Source of the DNA: Thiocapsa roseopersicina
Lineage (GTDB): Bacteria; Pseudomonadota; Gammaproteobacteria; Chromatiales; Chromatiaceae
Length of the DNA: 64,000 bases
Direction of reading: 5' to 3'
Assembly: GCF_900106925.1 (NCBI RefSeq)
Contig: NZ_FNNZ01000004.1
Span: forward strand, 62,001 to 126,000
Shown here: in pieces, positions 29,514 through 39,134 of the stretch
Layout: each line of letters opens with the position of its first letter
Position numbering within the stretch: position 1 is the first letter of the stretch
The notes under the pieces: generated by a model
The model's input: only the letters and a program-made list of their open reading frames with translations
Databases searched by the model: none
Told to the model about the DNA's origin: nothing
Translations under genes and position numbers: made by a program

Positions 29514-29528
29514 GCAATATACGCGCCA
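29514..29528 (-). promoter_or_regulatory. Sigma-54 promoter candidate for prkA-yeaH-spoVR
   Basis: On the minus strand the sequence is TGGCGCGTATATTGC, against the consensus TGGCACG-N4-TTGC. Both invariant dinucleotides (GG and GC) are present at the right spacing, and only one position of the -24 box differs. The predicted start near 29503 gives a leader of about 108 nt before the prkA ATG. In E. coli the yeaGH genes are known to depend on sigma-54/NtrC, which supports the assignment. Confidence 0.75.
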
Positions 29529-29705
29529 TGGGGCGGAACGCTGCGTCTGCACCGCGCCGGGGCCTGGCCGGGTCCAACTCGGGACACCGGCGCACCGGCG
29601 CGACCAACTCTCGCACTAAAATAGCGCATCCACTCGCAGGAAAGTCCGCGGCGCCGATCGGACCCGTCTAATGGCACCACGCGCGCCCCACGAGCGGTAT
29701 AGAGC

Positions 29706-29735
29706 CATCTCGGCCGAACTGGTTCAGCCGAGATG
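29706..29735. terminator. Stem-loop in the prkA-pgi gap
   Basis: CATCTCGGC and GCCGAGATG pair perfectly over 9 bp around a 12-base loop. It is about 180 bp beyond the sigma-54 promoter and could be an operator or a hairpin; no poly-T is attached. The role is unknown. Confidence 0.4.
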
Positions 29736-29983
29736 CCGCCGGGCATCCTGATTCGCACGCGTCGGTGGTAGGCAACACATGCCCCACGCCGATGCATAGA
29801 GACTAGCACCAAGATGCCGCGCCGGCTTAGAAGACAGCGCGCCCGCGCCGGGGTTCAGCCCGCGAGCATCCTCGCCAGGGGACGCTCGCCGAGGGACGCG
29901 CGCCGGGTCGGGTCACCGCGCGGTCTCCTCGGTCGACACCCGAACGGCGCCCCGTGTCGACACCGCGGGGCGGTGCGCTCACA

Positions 29984-31633
29984 TCAGACGCGACGGCCCT
30001 GTATGAAGTCGTTCAACAGGGCGCGCGTCGATTCATCGTGATCCGCGGAAACACGCCCATCGGACAGCTCGCCGAGGATGACACCGGCCAGTTGCTTGCC
30101 GAGCTCCACGCCCCATTGATCGAAGGAGTTGATCCCCCAGAGCACGCCCTGTACGAAGATCCGATGCTCGTAGAGTGCGATCAAGGCACCCAACGTAAAG
30201 GGCGTCAAGCGCTCCATCAGGATGCTGTTGGTCGGACGGCTGCCGGGAAAGGTTCTGTGCCGCGCCAGAAATTGCGCCCGGCCCTTCGGAACGCCGGCGC
30301 TCAGCATCTCGGCGAGCGCCTCCTCCTCCGTCCGCCCGCGCATCAGGGCCTCGGTTTGCGCGAAGAAGTTCGCCATGAGCTTCGGGTGATGATCCCCGAG
30401 CTCGTTGTGACTCTTGATCGCGCCGATGAAATCCGCCGGGATCAGTTGCGTGCCCTGATGGATGAGCTGGTAGAAGGCATGTTGCCCGTCGGTGCCCGGC
30501 TCGCCCCAAACGACCGGGCCGGTGGTGTAGTCCACCGCGACACCCTCGCGGGTGACGCCTTTGCCGTTGCTTTCCATATCGCCTTGCTGAAGATAAGCCG
30601 GCAAAAGCCTCAGATACTGATCGTAGGGCAGGACGGCATGCGTTCGGGCACCCCAAAAATTGGCATACCAGACCCCCAGCAGACCCAGCACGACGGGCAT
30701 GTTCTCCGCCGGCGGGGCGGTTCGGAAATGCTCGTCCATCGCGAAGGCGCCTTCGAGCAGCTCCACGAAGCGCTCGTAGCCGACCGCCAACGCGATCGGC
30801 AGACCGATGGCCGACCAGAGCGAGTAGCGACCGCCGACCCAGTCCCAAAACCCGAACATGTTCCGGGTGTCGATCCCGAACGCGGATACCTTCTCGGCAT
30901 TGGTGGAGACCGCGACGAAGTGCTTGGCGACCGCAGCCGGATCGCGCGCAGCCGCCAGCAGCCAGTCGCGCGCACTGGTGGCGTTGGTCATGGTCTCCTG
31001 GGTCGTGAAGGTCTTGGAGGCCACGATGAAGAGTGTGCGTGCTGGATCCAGGTCGTTGAGCGTCTCCAGGAGGTGGGTCCCGTCGACATTCGAGACGAAG
31101 TGGACGCGCAGATCGTTGCTGCCGTAAGCACCGAGCGCCGTGCAGACCATCTTGGGTCCGAGGTTGGAGCCGCCGATGCCGATGTTGACGACATCGCGGA
31201 TGGAATCGCCCTGAAATCCCTTCCACTCGCCCGAGCGGACCAGCCCGACGAAGGCCTCGAGACGCTCGAGCACGCGATTCACACCCGGCATCACGTCTTG
31301 ACCGTCCACCTGGATCGGTCGATTGGAGCGATTGCGAAGGGCCACATGCAACACCGCGCGCTCCTCGGTGTTGTTGATGGGCTCGCCGCCGAACATACGG
31401 GCGATCCAGCCGCTCATGTCGGCGGTGTCGGCCAGATCGAGCAGCAACGCGAGGGTCTGCGGGGTGACCAGGTTCTTCGAGTAGTCCAGACGCAGTCCCG
31501 CGACAGACAGGCGCATCCTCTCGGCGCGGCCGGGATCGGACGCGAAGAGATCGCGCATCGAGACGTCCTGCATCTCTTGTCTATGCTGCTCCAGCGCCCG
31601 CCACGCGGGTGTTTGATTGATGAGCGATGTCAT
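29984..31633 (-). CDS. pgi: Glucose-6-phosphate isomerase
   Basis: Pgi interconverts glucose 6-phosphate and fructose 6-phosphate. From the ATG at 31633 (AGGAG six bases upstream) the product is 549 residues, as in E. coli. Signature segments are [44 protein letters not shown] (PGI signature 1), ESNGKGV, and the C-terminal [17 protein letters not shown] (signature 2, with catalytic Lys). The frame is open further upstream in noncoding sequence. It follows zwf by 62 bp in the same direction, a sugar-phosphate operon. Confidence 0.97.
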   Translation of the reverse strand: MTSLINQTPAWRALEQHRQEMQDVSMRDLFASDPGRAERMRLSVAGLRLDYSKNLVTPQTLALLLDLADTADMSGWIARMFGGEPINNTEERAVLHVALRNRSNRPIQVDGQDVMPGVNRVLERLEAFVGLVRSGEWKGFQGDSIRDVVNIGIGGSNLGPKMVCTALGAYGSNDLRVHFVSNVDGTHLLETLNDLDPARTLFIVASKTFTTQETMTNATSARDWLLAAARDPAAVAKHFVAVSTNAEKVSAFGIDTRNMFGFWDWVGGRYSLWSAIGLPIALAVGYERFVELLEGAFAMDEHFRTAPPAENMPVVLGLLGVWYANFWGARTHAVLPYDQYLRLLPAYLQQGDMESNGKGVTREGVAVDYTTGPVVWGEPGTDGQHAFYQLIHQGTQLIPADFIGAIKSHNELGDHHPKLMANFFAQTEALMRGRTEEEALAEMLSAGVPKGRAQFLARHRTFPGSRPTNSILMERLTPFTLGALIALYEHRIFVQGVLWGINSFDQWGVELGKQLAGVILGELSDGRVSADHDESTRALLNDFIQGRRV

Positions 31634-31695
31634 GAGGTTCTCCTGATCAAGCATTGGCGAATTCTGCGGCTGTCGGGGCCGGCGGCCTCGGGGCC

Positions 31696-33171
31696 TTACT
31701 CGTCCATCCCTTCGCGCCAGGACTGATCGTCTCTGTCGAACAAGCGGTTGGCCTCGGGCGGCCCGCAGGATCCGGCCGGATAGGTCTGGATGAAGTCGCG
31801 CTCGGTGGACCACAGCTTGAGCACCGGATCAACCACTCGCCAAGCCCAATCGACCTCGTCGAAGCGCAGAAAGTGGGTATGGTCGCCCTCGATCACGTCC
31901 AGGATGAGTGCCTCGTAGGCGTCGATCTGCTCGGAGGGGATGGTGCATCGACTCGCGTCGAGCCGCTCGGTCTGGGTGCGCATCTCGAGTCCGGGCTGCT
32001 TGACCTGGATCTCCATGCGGATGCACTCGTTCGGCTGGATATTGAGCAGCAGCCAGTTGGGTTTGAGCTGCTCGATGGCCGTGTAGCGGAACAATTGCTG
32101 CGGCGGGTGCTTGAATCGGATGGCAATCAATGAGTTGCTGCGCGCGAGACGCTTTCCGGTGCGCAGATAAAAGGGCACGTTGCGCCAGCGCCAGTTGTCG
32201 ATGTAGAGCTTCAGCGAGGCATAGGTCTCGGTGGTGCTGTTGTGTCCGACGCCGGACTCGTCGCGATAGCCGGGAACCTTACTCCCGCCCGAAGCGCCGG
32301 GTCCGTATTGTGCCCGGAAGGCCTGGGCATGTACCGCCTCGCGCGGGATCGGGCGAATGGAGCGCAGCACCTTGACCTTCTCGTCGCGCAGCGCCTCGGC
32401 ATCCAGACAGGGCGGAGGCTCCATCGCCACCAGGGTCAACATCTGCAGCAGATGGCTCTGGATCATGTCGCGCATGGCGCCCACACCGTCGTAGAAGCCG
32501 GCGCGCTCGCCGATCCCGGCGGCCTCGGCGTGCGAGATCTGCACATGATCGATATAGTTGCGATTCCAAAGGGGCTCGAGCATCAGATTGGCGAAGCGGA
32601 ACACCAGGATGTTCTGAACCGTGCTCTTGCCCAGATAGTGATCGATGCGAAAGATCTGCGACTCGCCGAAACAGTGCCGGATGCGTCGGTCGAGGATGGC
32701 GGCACTCTCGAGATCGAATCCGAAGGGCTTCTCGACCACCAACCGGGACCAACGCCCGTCCTCGGTGTTCAGACCCTGAGCGGCGAGGTTGTCCACGATG
32801 CCGCCGTAGTGCTTCGGCGCCACCGCCAGATAGGTCATGAGGTTGGCCGGGATGTCCGCCTCCTCGCGCAGTCGCTCGGCCAAGCGGAGGTAACCGGCGG
32901 ACTCCTCCAGGTCGCCTTCGACGAAGAGCATGCGAGCGAGCAGACGCTCCAGCACCTGCGCATCGGTTGCGCCGGGCAGTCGTTCGGCGAGCCTCGCCCG
33001 GACATGCTCGCGCCAGTCGTCATCGGACCACGAACGCCGGCCGAATCCGATGATCCGAGTCTGCGGATGAAGTCGTTCCGCCGCCTCGATGTGATAGAGC
33101 GCCGGGAGCAGCTTGATGCCGACCAGATTACCCGTCGAGCCGAAGATCAGAATGGTGCAGGGGTCCAACAT
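31696..33171 (-). CDS. zwf: Glucose-6-phosphate 1-dehydrogenase
   Basis: Zwf oxidises glucose 6-phosphate to 6-phosphogluconolactone, giving NADPH. The 491 residues match the family (E. coli 491). The N-terminal dinucleotide motif is [18 protein letters not shown], and the substrate/active-site signature [14 protein letters not shown] is intact, with VVEKPFG just before it. With pgi downstream and glgA divergent upstream, the locus channels glucose 6-phosphate between the pentose phosphate route and glycogen, which purple bacteria store during growth on light. Confidence 0.96.
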   Translation of the reverse strand: MLDPCTILIFGSTGNLVGIKLLPALYHIEAAERLHPQTRIIGFGRRSWSDDDWREHVRARLAERLPGATDAQVLERLLARMLFVEGDLEESAGYLRLAERLREEADIPANLMTYLAVAPKHYGGIVDNLAAQGLNTEDGRWSRLVVEKPFGFDLESAAILDRRIRHCFGESQIFRIDHYLGKSTVQNILVFRFANLMLEPLWNRNYIDHVQISHAEAAGIGERAGFYDGVGAMRDMIQSHLLQMLTLVAMEPPPCLDAEALRDEKVKVLRSIRPIPREAVHAQAFRAQYGPGASGGSKVPGYRDESGVGHNSTTETYASLKLYIDNWRWRNVPFYLRTGKRLARSNSLIAIRFKHPPQQLFRYTAIEQLKPNWLLLNIQPNECIRMEIQVKQPGLEMRTQTERLDASRCTIPSEQIDAYEALILDVIEGDHTHFLRFDEVDWAWRVVDPVLKLWSTERDFIQTYPAGSCGPPEANRLFDRDDQSWREGMDE

Positions 33172-33282
33172 GGCCTTGGCGCCTCGATCGCGGACAAATG
33201 TGATAACGTGAGCCCTGTCATACTGTTGCCACGCCAGGCGTGCCGCGCCGGCAACCGCTTCGCTCGGATTTAGGGACCCTCC

Positions 33283-34845
33283 ATGGAGCCATCGCTTCTT
33301 CTATCCCCGGACATTACCGCGCAGGAGCGGCCGCTGCATATCCTCGTGGCGAGCAGCGAGGCTCATCCGCTGATCAAGACCGGCGGGCTCGCCGATGTCG
33401 CCGCCAGTCTACCCGCGGCGTTGCGCGATCTGGGTCACGACGCGCGGCTCATCCTGCCGGCCTATCCTCGGGCCGCACGCCAGTTGCGCGACACCAAGAT
33501 GCTGTGCGAGCTCAAAATCCCGACGAGCCGCGCCCAGGTGCGCATTCTCGAAGGCAAGCACCCGGATCACGACCTGCCGATCTATCTGGTCGATGCACCC
33601 GAGCACTTCTGTCGCGAAGGCAACCCCTACACGGATCTCAGCGGACGCGACTGGGGCGACAACGCCGAGCGTTTCCTGCTCTTCTGTCGGGTCATTGCAC
33701 TGATCGCTCGCGGACTCCCGGCGATCGGCTGGCACCCGGATGTGCTGCACGGCAACGACTGGCAAACCGGGCTGGCTCCGGCCCTCTTCCAGGATCTGAC
33801 CCGACGTCCCGCAAGCGTGTTCACGATCCACAATCTCGCCTACCAAGGTCTGTTCGATCGCGCGACCTTCGACCGCCTCGGCCTGCCGCCCGCACTCTGG
33901 AGTCTCTCGGGCTTGGAGTTCCATCAGAGGATGTCCTTCATCAAGGGCGGGATCGTCTTCTCCGACCGGGTCAACACCGTCAGCCCATCCTATGCCATGG
34001 AGGTGCGCACGGCACGCTTCGGATGCGGGCTCGACGGACTGCTGCGTCAGATCGGCAGCCGTTTCAGCGGCATTCTCAACGGGGTCGATTATCGGATCTG
34101 GGATCCCCTGACGGATCCCTTCATCCTCCAATGCTATGACCCGGAGACCTTCGGACTCAAGGCGGAGAACAAGCTCGACATCCAACGCGAGGTCGGGCTT
34201 CCGCGCAACGAGGACGCCTTCGTCCTGGGCTATATCGGGCGCTTGGTCGAGCAGAAGGGTGTGGACCTGATCCTCGCCATGCTCCCGCGGCTGCTCGAAG
34301 ACCCGCGCATCCAGGTCGTGTTTCAAGGGACCGGGGAGCGCAGCACGGAGCAGGCGCTGCTGGCCATCGCGGCCCTGTATCCACGTCAGGTCGGGGTCTT
34401 CATCGAGTACGAGGAGGCGCGCGCGCATCGCATCGAGGCCGGCTCGGACGCCTTCTTGATGCCGTCGCGCTTCGAGCCCTGCGGGCTCAACCAGATCTAC
34501 AGCCTGAGATACGGAACGCCGCCCATCGCCCACCGCACCGGCGGGCTGGCCGACACCGTGGTCCATGCGACCCCGGAGACGCTCGCCGACGGCACCGCGA
34601 CGGGCTTTCTGTTCGAGGAGCCACGCGCGGAGGCACTGCTCGACGCCGTTCGCCAGGCTCTGCAACTCTACCGCGACGATCCGCAGGCGTGGCGCAAGCT
34701 CGCAACGACGGGGATGCACCAGGACTTCAGTTGGGAGGCAAGCGCGCGCGGCTATGTGCGGCTTTATGCCGAGGCGATCGCCGAGCGGGCGATCGCGCAG
34801 GGGACGGATGAGGCGAGCGATCAGGCGAATGCCGCGTTGGCTTAG
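33283..34845 (+). CDS. glgA: Glycogen synthase (ADP-glucose type)
   Basis: GlgA elongates alpha-1,4-glucan from ADP-glucose. It is a GT5 glycosyltransferase of 520 residues. The ADP-glucose-binding KTGGLADV near residue 32 comes after a 16-residue extension compared with E. coli. GNDWQTGL and [10 protein letters not shown] are in the N-terminal domain. The C-terminal domain has [13 protein letters not shown] and the catalytic [22 protein letters not shown]. It is divergent from zwf with 111 bp between start codons. The C-terminus has an Ala/Glu-rich tail of about 25 residues beyond the usual end. Confidence 0.96.
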   Translation: MEPSLLLSPDITAQERPLHILVASSEAHPLIKTGGLADVAASLPAALRDLGHDARLILPAYPRAARQLRDTKMLCELKIPTSRAQVRILEGKHPDHDLPIYLVDAPEHFCREGNPYTDLSGRDWGDNAERFLLFCRVIALIARGLPAIGWHPDVLHGNDWQTGLAPALFQDLTRRPASVFTIHNLAYQGLFDRATFDRLGLPPALWSLSGLEFHQRMSFIKGGIVFSDRVNTVSPSYAMEVRTARFGCGLDGLLRQIGSRFSGILNGVDYRIWDPLTDPFILQCYDPETFGLKAENKLDIQREVGLPRNEDAFVLGYIGRLVEQKGVDLILAMLPRLLEDPRIQVVFQGTGERSTEQALLAIAALYPRQVGVFIEYEEARAHRIEAGSDAFLMPSRFEPCGLNQIYSLRYGTPPIAHRTGGLADTVVHATPETLADGTATGFLFEEPRAEALLDAVRQALQLYRDDPQAWRKLATTGMHQDFSWEASARGYVRLYAEAIAERAIAQGTDEASDQANAALA

Positions 34846-34942
34846 CCGCCCGGTCGGGCGGAGTCCGTCCGGCGTCTAAGGGTCGGCTCGTGGCGACAGG
34901 TGCGCGGGGCAGATGTCTTCAGGCGGGCGGGTTCCAACGGGA

Positions 34943-35323
34943 TCAGGCGACCTGAGCCGGGATGAAATCCCCGGTGCGGGTCACGCGGTTGTGCTCGTTG
35001 AGATAGACGAGCGCCGGCTTGTGTGCGTCGGCCTCTGCCTCCGTCATGGCGGCGTAGGCGCAGATGATCACGCGATCGCCCGGCGCCGCCTTATGCGCTG
35101 CAGCCCCGTTGACCGAGATCACGCGAGAGCCGGGCTCCGCGCGGATGGCGTAGGTCGTGAAACGCTCGCCGTTGGTGACGTTGTAGATTTGGATCTGCTC
35201 ATACTCGCGAATACCGGCGAGCGTCAGCAGCTCCTCGTCGATGGCACAGGAGCCTTCGTAATCGACTTCCGCATGGGTTACGCAGGCGCGATGCAGTTTG
35301 CACTTCAACAAGGTCAGATGCAT
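34943..35323 (-). CDS. panD: Aspartate 1-decarboxylase proenzyme
   Basis: PanD makes beta-alanine for pantothenate. The 126-residue pro-protein carries the self-cleavage site YEGSC (Gly24-Ser25), which generates the pyruvoyl cofactor, plus [18 protein letters not shown] at the start and [21 protein letters not shown] in the core. GGAGG lies ten bases before the ATG. It is the last gene of pcnB-panB-panC-panD. Confidence 0.97.
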   Translation of the reverse strand: MHLTLLKCKLHRACVTHAEVDYEGSCAIDEELLTLAGIREYEQIQIYNVTNGERFTTYAIRAEPGSRVISVNGAAAHKAAPGDRVIICAYAAMTEAEADAHKPALVYLNEHNRVTRTGDFIPAQVA

Positions 35324-35404
35324 GTCTTCAATCCTCCGAAAGGCCGGTCCGGCCGCGTCTTCGTGCCCTGGACGAAGCGCTCTCGATCTTAGAATCGGCG
35401 TAGT

Positions 35405-36283
35405 TTACCGCAGCGTTTGTTGCGGCGCAGCATTCGTGTCGGACTGCACCCTGAGATTGTCGATCAAACGCGCCCGCCCGAGATAGGCTGCGGCGAGGAT
35501 CACCAGATCCCGGTCGGTCTCCGTGGCCGGGCGTAAATCGTCCGTCGTACGCACCCGGATATAGTCTGGGGTCAAACCGGCCTCGCGCAAAGCGTTCTCG
35601 GCCTCCCGCTCGACCGAAGCGGCGGCATTTCCTGCCAGCAAGGCGTCCCGAGCCTGCGTCAACACCCGCCGTAGTGCCGGTGCACGCGCCCGCTCCGAGG
35701 GCGAAAGGTAGCCGTTGCGCGAGCTCATGGCGAGCCCGTCGGACTCGCGCACCGTCGGCACCCCGACGATCTCAACCGGCACGGCCAGGTCCTCGACCAT
35801 CCGCCGGATCACCAAGAGCTGCTGAAAATCCTTCTCGCCGAACAGCGCGACATCCGGCTGCACCATGTTGAACAGCTTGCACACGACCGTCGCCACGCCG
35901 CGGAAATGTCCGGGGCGGCTCTCGCCGCAGAGGACATCGGAGAGCCCCGGCACCTCCACGCGCGTTTGCTCCTCGCTACCGCGCGGGTAGACGGTCGCGA
36001 CATTCGGGGCAAACAAGAGGTCGCAACCCGCCTCCTCGAGCAGCTCCCGATCGCGCGCCAAGGTCCGCGGATAGGCGTCCAGGTCCTCCGCGGGGCCGAA
36101 CTGCATGGGGTTGACGAAGATGCTCGCGACCACCCGCTGCGCGCGGGCGCGGGCCTCCGCGATCAAGGTCAAATGCCCGGCATGCAGATTCCCCATGGTC
36201 GGGACGAAGGCCACGCGCTCCCCCGCCACACGCCAGGCACGGACCTGCTCACGGAGCTCTTCCAGCGTTTCAATCGTTTTCAT
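35405..36283 (-). CDS. panC: Pantothenate synthetase
   Basis: PanC joins pantoate and beta-alanine with ATP via a pantoyl adenylate. The 292 residues include the HIGH-like motif [51 protein letters not shown], and the KMSKS-like SSRNGYLS. The start has GGAAAGGG upstream. It lies between panB and panD. Confidence 0.97.
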   Translation of the reverse strand: MKTIETLEELREQVRAWRVAGERVAFVPTMGNLHAGHLTLIAEARARAQRVVASIFVNPMQFGPAEDLDAYPRTLARDRELLEEAGCDLLFAPNVATVYPRGSEEQTRVEVPGLSDVLCGESRPGHFRGVATVVCKLFNMVQPDVALFGEKDFQQLLVIRRMVEDLAVPVEIVGVPTVRESDGLAMSSRNGYLSPSERARAPALRRVLTQARDALLAGNAAASVEREAENALREAGLTPDYIRVRTTDDLRPATETDRDLVILAAAYLGRARLIDNLRVQSDTNAAPQQTLR

Positions 36284-36346
36284 CGCCCTTTCCCGCTAAG
36301 GCGCGCAACCGTGCCTGATCGGCTTGGATTCGGCATCGCCCGGCCA

Positions 36347-37150
36347 TCAATACGCTGTTTCGTCACGACCGGGGAACTCACGCGCCTTGACCCCCTGAAC
36401 ATAGGCCGCGACGGCATCCGCGATCGAACCCTGCCCGATCATGAAATTTCGGCTGAAGCTCGGCGGACGACCCGGATTCAATCCCAGCATGTCGTACAGC
36501 ACGAGCACCTGGCCATCGCATCCTGCACCGGCGCCGATCCCGATGACCGGGATGGTCAGGGTCAAGGCGATCTCGGAGGCCAGGGCCTCGGGGACGCATT
36601 CCAGGACCAAGAGGCTCGCGCCGGCCTCCTGCATGGCGATGGCATCGTGCCGGATCGCCTCCGCCGAGGCGTGATCCCGGCCCTGGAAACGATAACCGCC
36701 GATGCGGTGCACCGACTGAGGCAGAAGTCCCAAATGCGCGCACACGGGCACGCCTTGCTCGGTCAGACGCCGAACCGTTTCCAGCATCGGCGACCCGCCC
36801 TCGAGCTTGACGACCTCCGCCCCGCCCTCCTGCATCAGCCGCCCGGCCGCGTCGATCGCGCGCTCGGGTGTGGCGCAGGCGAGAAAGGGCAGATCCACGA
36901 CAAGCAGTGCCCGCTCGCGCGCGCGAGAGACACAAGCCGCGTGATAGGCCATGTGGTCGAGGGTGACCGGTACGGTCGTGCGGTGCCCCTGGAACACCAT
37001 CCCGAGCGAATCCCCGACCAGCATGAGATCGACACCTGCGGTATCGAGCAGGCGTGCGAAGCTGGCGTCGTAACAGGTGAGAGAAGCGATGCGCTCGCCC
37101 TTCACCTTCATACCGGCGAGTGTGGCGACCGAGATCGGCGCGAGAGACAT
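36347..37150 (-). CDS. panB: 3-methyl-2-oxobutanoate hydroxymethyltransferase
   Basis: PanB adds a hydroxymethyl group from methylene-tetrahydrofolate to ketoisovalerate, the first step to pantoate. The 267 residues show SLTCYDASFARLLDTAGVD, MVGDSLGMVFQGH (Asp metal ligand), KLEGG, and IGIGAGAGCDGQVLVLYDMLG. In most gammaproteobacteria folK lies between pcnB and panB; here only 89 bp of noncoding DNA is present. Confidence 0.96.
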   Translation of the reverse strand: MSLAPISVATLAGMKVKGERIASLTCYDASFARLLDTAGVDLMLVGDSLGMVFQGHRTTVPVTLDHMAYHAACVSRARERALLVVDLPFLACATPERAIDAAGRLMQEGGAEVVKLEGGSPMLETVRRLTEQGVPVCAHLGLLPQSVHRIGGYRFQGRDHASAEAIRHDAIAMQEAGASLLVLECVPEALASEIALTLTIPVIGIGAGAGCDGQVLVLYDMLGLNPGRPPSFSRNFMIGQGSIADAVAAYVQGVKAREFPGRDETAY

Positions 37151-37239
37151 AGTCGACTCCGAAGGTCAGGCTTGATGAAGCGAGGATAGTGGCCGAGATC
37201 GAGCAACGCCACCCCGCGCTCGATCCCCGCGCCGAAGAC

Positions 37240-38607
37240 TCAGCCGCCGCGTTCCACGACGCCCGTCGGCTCCGTCCCGGGACCTGCAGTGTCTCCGGTC
37301 TTGCGCCGCCTCGGACGACGACGACGCCGTTTGGCGCCGCCTTCGGTCATGGTCGCGCGCTCCTGTCCGCTCGCTTCCTGAAAACGCGTCCACCAGGCCG
37401 CCAGCTCCGGATCCGCCTCGCCGGACTCCGCGCGCAGGACCAGGAAGTCATACGCCGCCCGGAACCGCGGATGCGTCACCAGGCGCTGCGGACGCTTGCC
37501 GTCACGCTGCTCGAGCCGAGGCTGCATCGACCAGATCTCGCGCATCGGCAGCGAAAAACGCTTCGGAATCGCAACGAGCGCGTGCTGGCGCGCACAGATC
37601 TCGCTCGCCGCCAGGAACATCGCCTCGTTGGCGGCCTCCCCGCCGGCCAGATACTCCTCGAAACGCTGCCGGACCGGCTCCCAGAGGAGCACGCCGAACA
37701 GGAAGGCCGGCGTGACGGACTTGTCCTCGTGCAGCCGCTTGTCGGTATTGGCCAAACCCCGACTGACGAAGGTTAGGGGGAAACCCTGGTCTTCCCTCGC
37801 CAAGCAGTCCTCGGTCGCCGGAAAAAGCTCCCCGAAGAGTCCGTACTGGCGCAGCTTCTCGAAGACGCCGAGGCCGTACCCCGAATGAAAGAGCTTGATC
37901 AACTCGTCGAAGAGTCGCGCCGGGGCGATATCGGCGAGCAGGTGCGCAAGCTCGAACAGAGGCTGCTCCGTCTGCGGCTCGATCGTAAAACCCAGCTTGC
38001 AGGCGAAGCGCACCGCCCGGAGCATCCGCACCGGATCCTCGCGATAGCGCTGCTCCGGATCGCCGATCAGACGCAGCCGTCCGGCCTTGATGTCCTCGAG
38101 CCCGTCGGCGTAATCGATGAGCGAAAAATCGGCGATGTTGTAGTAGAGCGCGTTTACCGTGAAATCCCGGCGCAAGGCGTCCTCGGCGATGGTGCCGTAG
38201 GTGTTGTCTCGGAGGATCCGACCGTTCTCCATCTGCCGATCGTTTTCGTCGCCGTCCGAGGTCGTGGTCCCGCGAAAGGTCGCTACCTCGATGATCTCGC
38301 GCCCGAAATGGACATGCGCCAAACGAAAGCGTCGCCCGATCAGACGACAGTTGCGAAAGACCTGCCGGACCTCTTCGGGAGTCGCGTCGGTGGCCACGTC
38401 GAAATCCTTCGGCTCGTGACCGAGCAAAAGGTCCCGCACGCCGCCGCCGACCAAATGGGCTTGAAAATTCTCTTGTTTTAGACGGTAGAGCACCTTGAGT
38501 GCGTTCTCGCTGATGTTCGCGCGCGAGATCCCGTGGTCGGGCCGAGGCACGATCAAAGGGGTCGCCGCGATCGCGTCCGGGCTCGTGTTTTGGAAAGGTT
38601 CCTGCAT
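37240..38607 (-). CDS. pcnB: Poly(A) polymerase I
   Basis: PcnB adds poly(A) tails that mark RNAs for decay. From the ATG at 38607 the product is 455 residues; an in-frame GTG at 38646 would add 13. The ATG has AAAAGG close upstream. Motifs: HLVGGGVRDLLLGHEPKDFDVATDATPEE (nucleotidyltransferase core with the DxD), RRFRLAHVHFG, DALRRDFTVNALYYN, and YREDPVRMLRAVRFA. The C-terminus is a basic, arginine-rich tail (KRRRRRPRRRKTG), probably RNA-binding, as in E. coli. It is the first gene of the pan cluster. Confidence 0.95.
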   Translation of the reverse strand: MQEPFQNTSPDAIAATPLIVPRPDHGISRANISENALKVLYRLKQENFQAHLVGGGVRDLLLGHEPKDFDVATDATPEEVRQVFRNCRLIGRRFRLAHVHFGREIIEVATFRGTTTSDGDENDRQMENGRILRDNTYGTIAEDALRRDFTVNALYYNIADFSLIDYADGLEDIKAGRLRLIGDPEQRYREDPVRMLRAVRFACKLGFTIEPQTEQPLFELAHLLADIAPARLFDELIKLFHSGYGLGVFEKLRQYGLFGELFPATEDCLAREDQGFPLTFVSRGLANTDKRLHEDKSVTPAFLFGVLLWEPVRQRFEEYLAGGEAANEAMFLAASEICARQHALVAIPKRFSLPMREIWSMQPRLEQRDGKRPQRLVTHPRFRAAYDFLVLRAESGEADPELAAWWTRFQEASGQERATMTEGGAKRRRRRPRRRKTGDTAGPGTEPTGVVERGG

Positions 38608-38724
38608 CACCTTTTCGGAGGAATTCCTGATCGCTGAGGGCCGCACTCATGACGGCGACACCCGGTGCCGAGCACGACGGGGCGCGGGAATGCGGCCGTT
38701 GGTAAGAGAAAGGTCACAGCCGGC

Positions 38725-38752
38725 TTGTAGAGCGCCGTGATGCGCGTATAAT
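38725..38752 (+). promoter_or_regulatory. Sigma-70 promoter of tRNA-Glu
   Basis: TTGTAG (38725-38730) and a perfect TATAAT (38747-38752) are separated by 16 bases, 24 bp before the mature tRNA 5' end. Confidence 0.7.
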
Positions 38753-38776
38753 ACTCGCTTCTACGCCGCAGTACCT

Positions 38777-38851
38777 GCTCCCTTCGTCTAGCGGTTAGGA
38801 CGCTGGCCTCTCACGCCGGTAACAGGGGTTCGAACCCCCTAGGGAGCGCCA
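38777..38851 (+). tRNA. tRNA-Glu (anticodon CTC)
   Basis: A 75-nt cloverleaf including the encoded CCA. The acceptor arm GCTCCCT pairs with AGGGAGC. The anticodon loop is CTCTCAC (anticodon CTC) on a CTGGC / GCCGG stem. The T arm is GGGGTTCGAACCCC. It reads GAG, a heavily used codon in this GC-rich genome; many gammaproteobacteria carry only the TTC species. A weak hairpin (GAAAAGC / GCTTTTC, 38870-38905) lies downstream. Confidence 0.96.
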
Positions 38852-39134
38852 AACTTCAAGTCAACGATCGAAAAGCCTTTCCTGCGCATTCATCGATCGC
38901 TTTTCTGGACTTCGAAAATCTTCTGACGCCTGATCGGCGCACTTGTCGTCACCTCTACGACGGGCACATCCGATCGGACTCTGCCGAGCCATCCCGAAAC
39001 GCGGGGTCGGCGACGTCGCCTCGAAGATCGACCACCCCCCCATTGATTATCCCCGAGCCGAAATTTTCGGCACGCGCTCCCGAGCCCGACCCGCACCGCC
39101 CCATTCGGGCGGCGCGGCGACCGGCGCCGGAGAG

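Larger units (their letters stand above)
29396..29983. other. Gene-free stretch between prkA and pgi
   Basis: These 588 bp have no ORF that I can support. They contain a sigma-54 promoter candidate (29514-29528) serving prkA and a 9-bp stem-loop (29706-29735). The remaining 100-250 bp upstream of the promoter would be the expected place for an enhancer-binding-protein site, but I see no clear NtrC-type palindrome. Confidence 0.6.

Noticed and set aside
29635-29660. AGGAAAGTCC motif resembling the RNase P RNA core
   Set aside because: The rest of the rnpB structure (conserved 5' and 3' ends and other helices) is missing.
29814-30041. Small ORF in the prkA-pgi gap
   Set aside because: No ribosome-binding site, Arg-rich shadow-like composition, and it overlaps the end of pgi.
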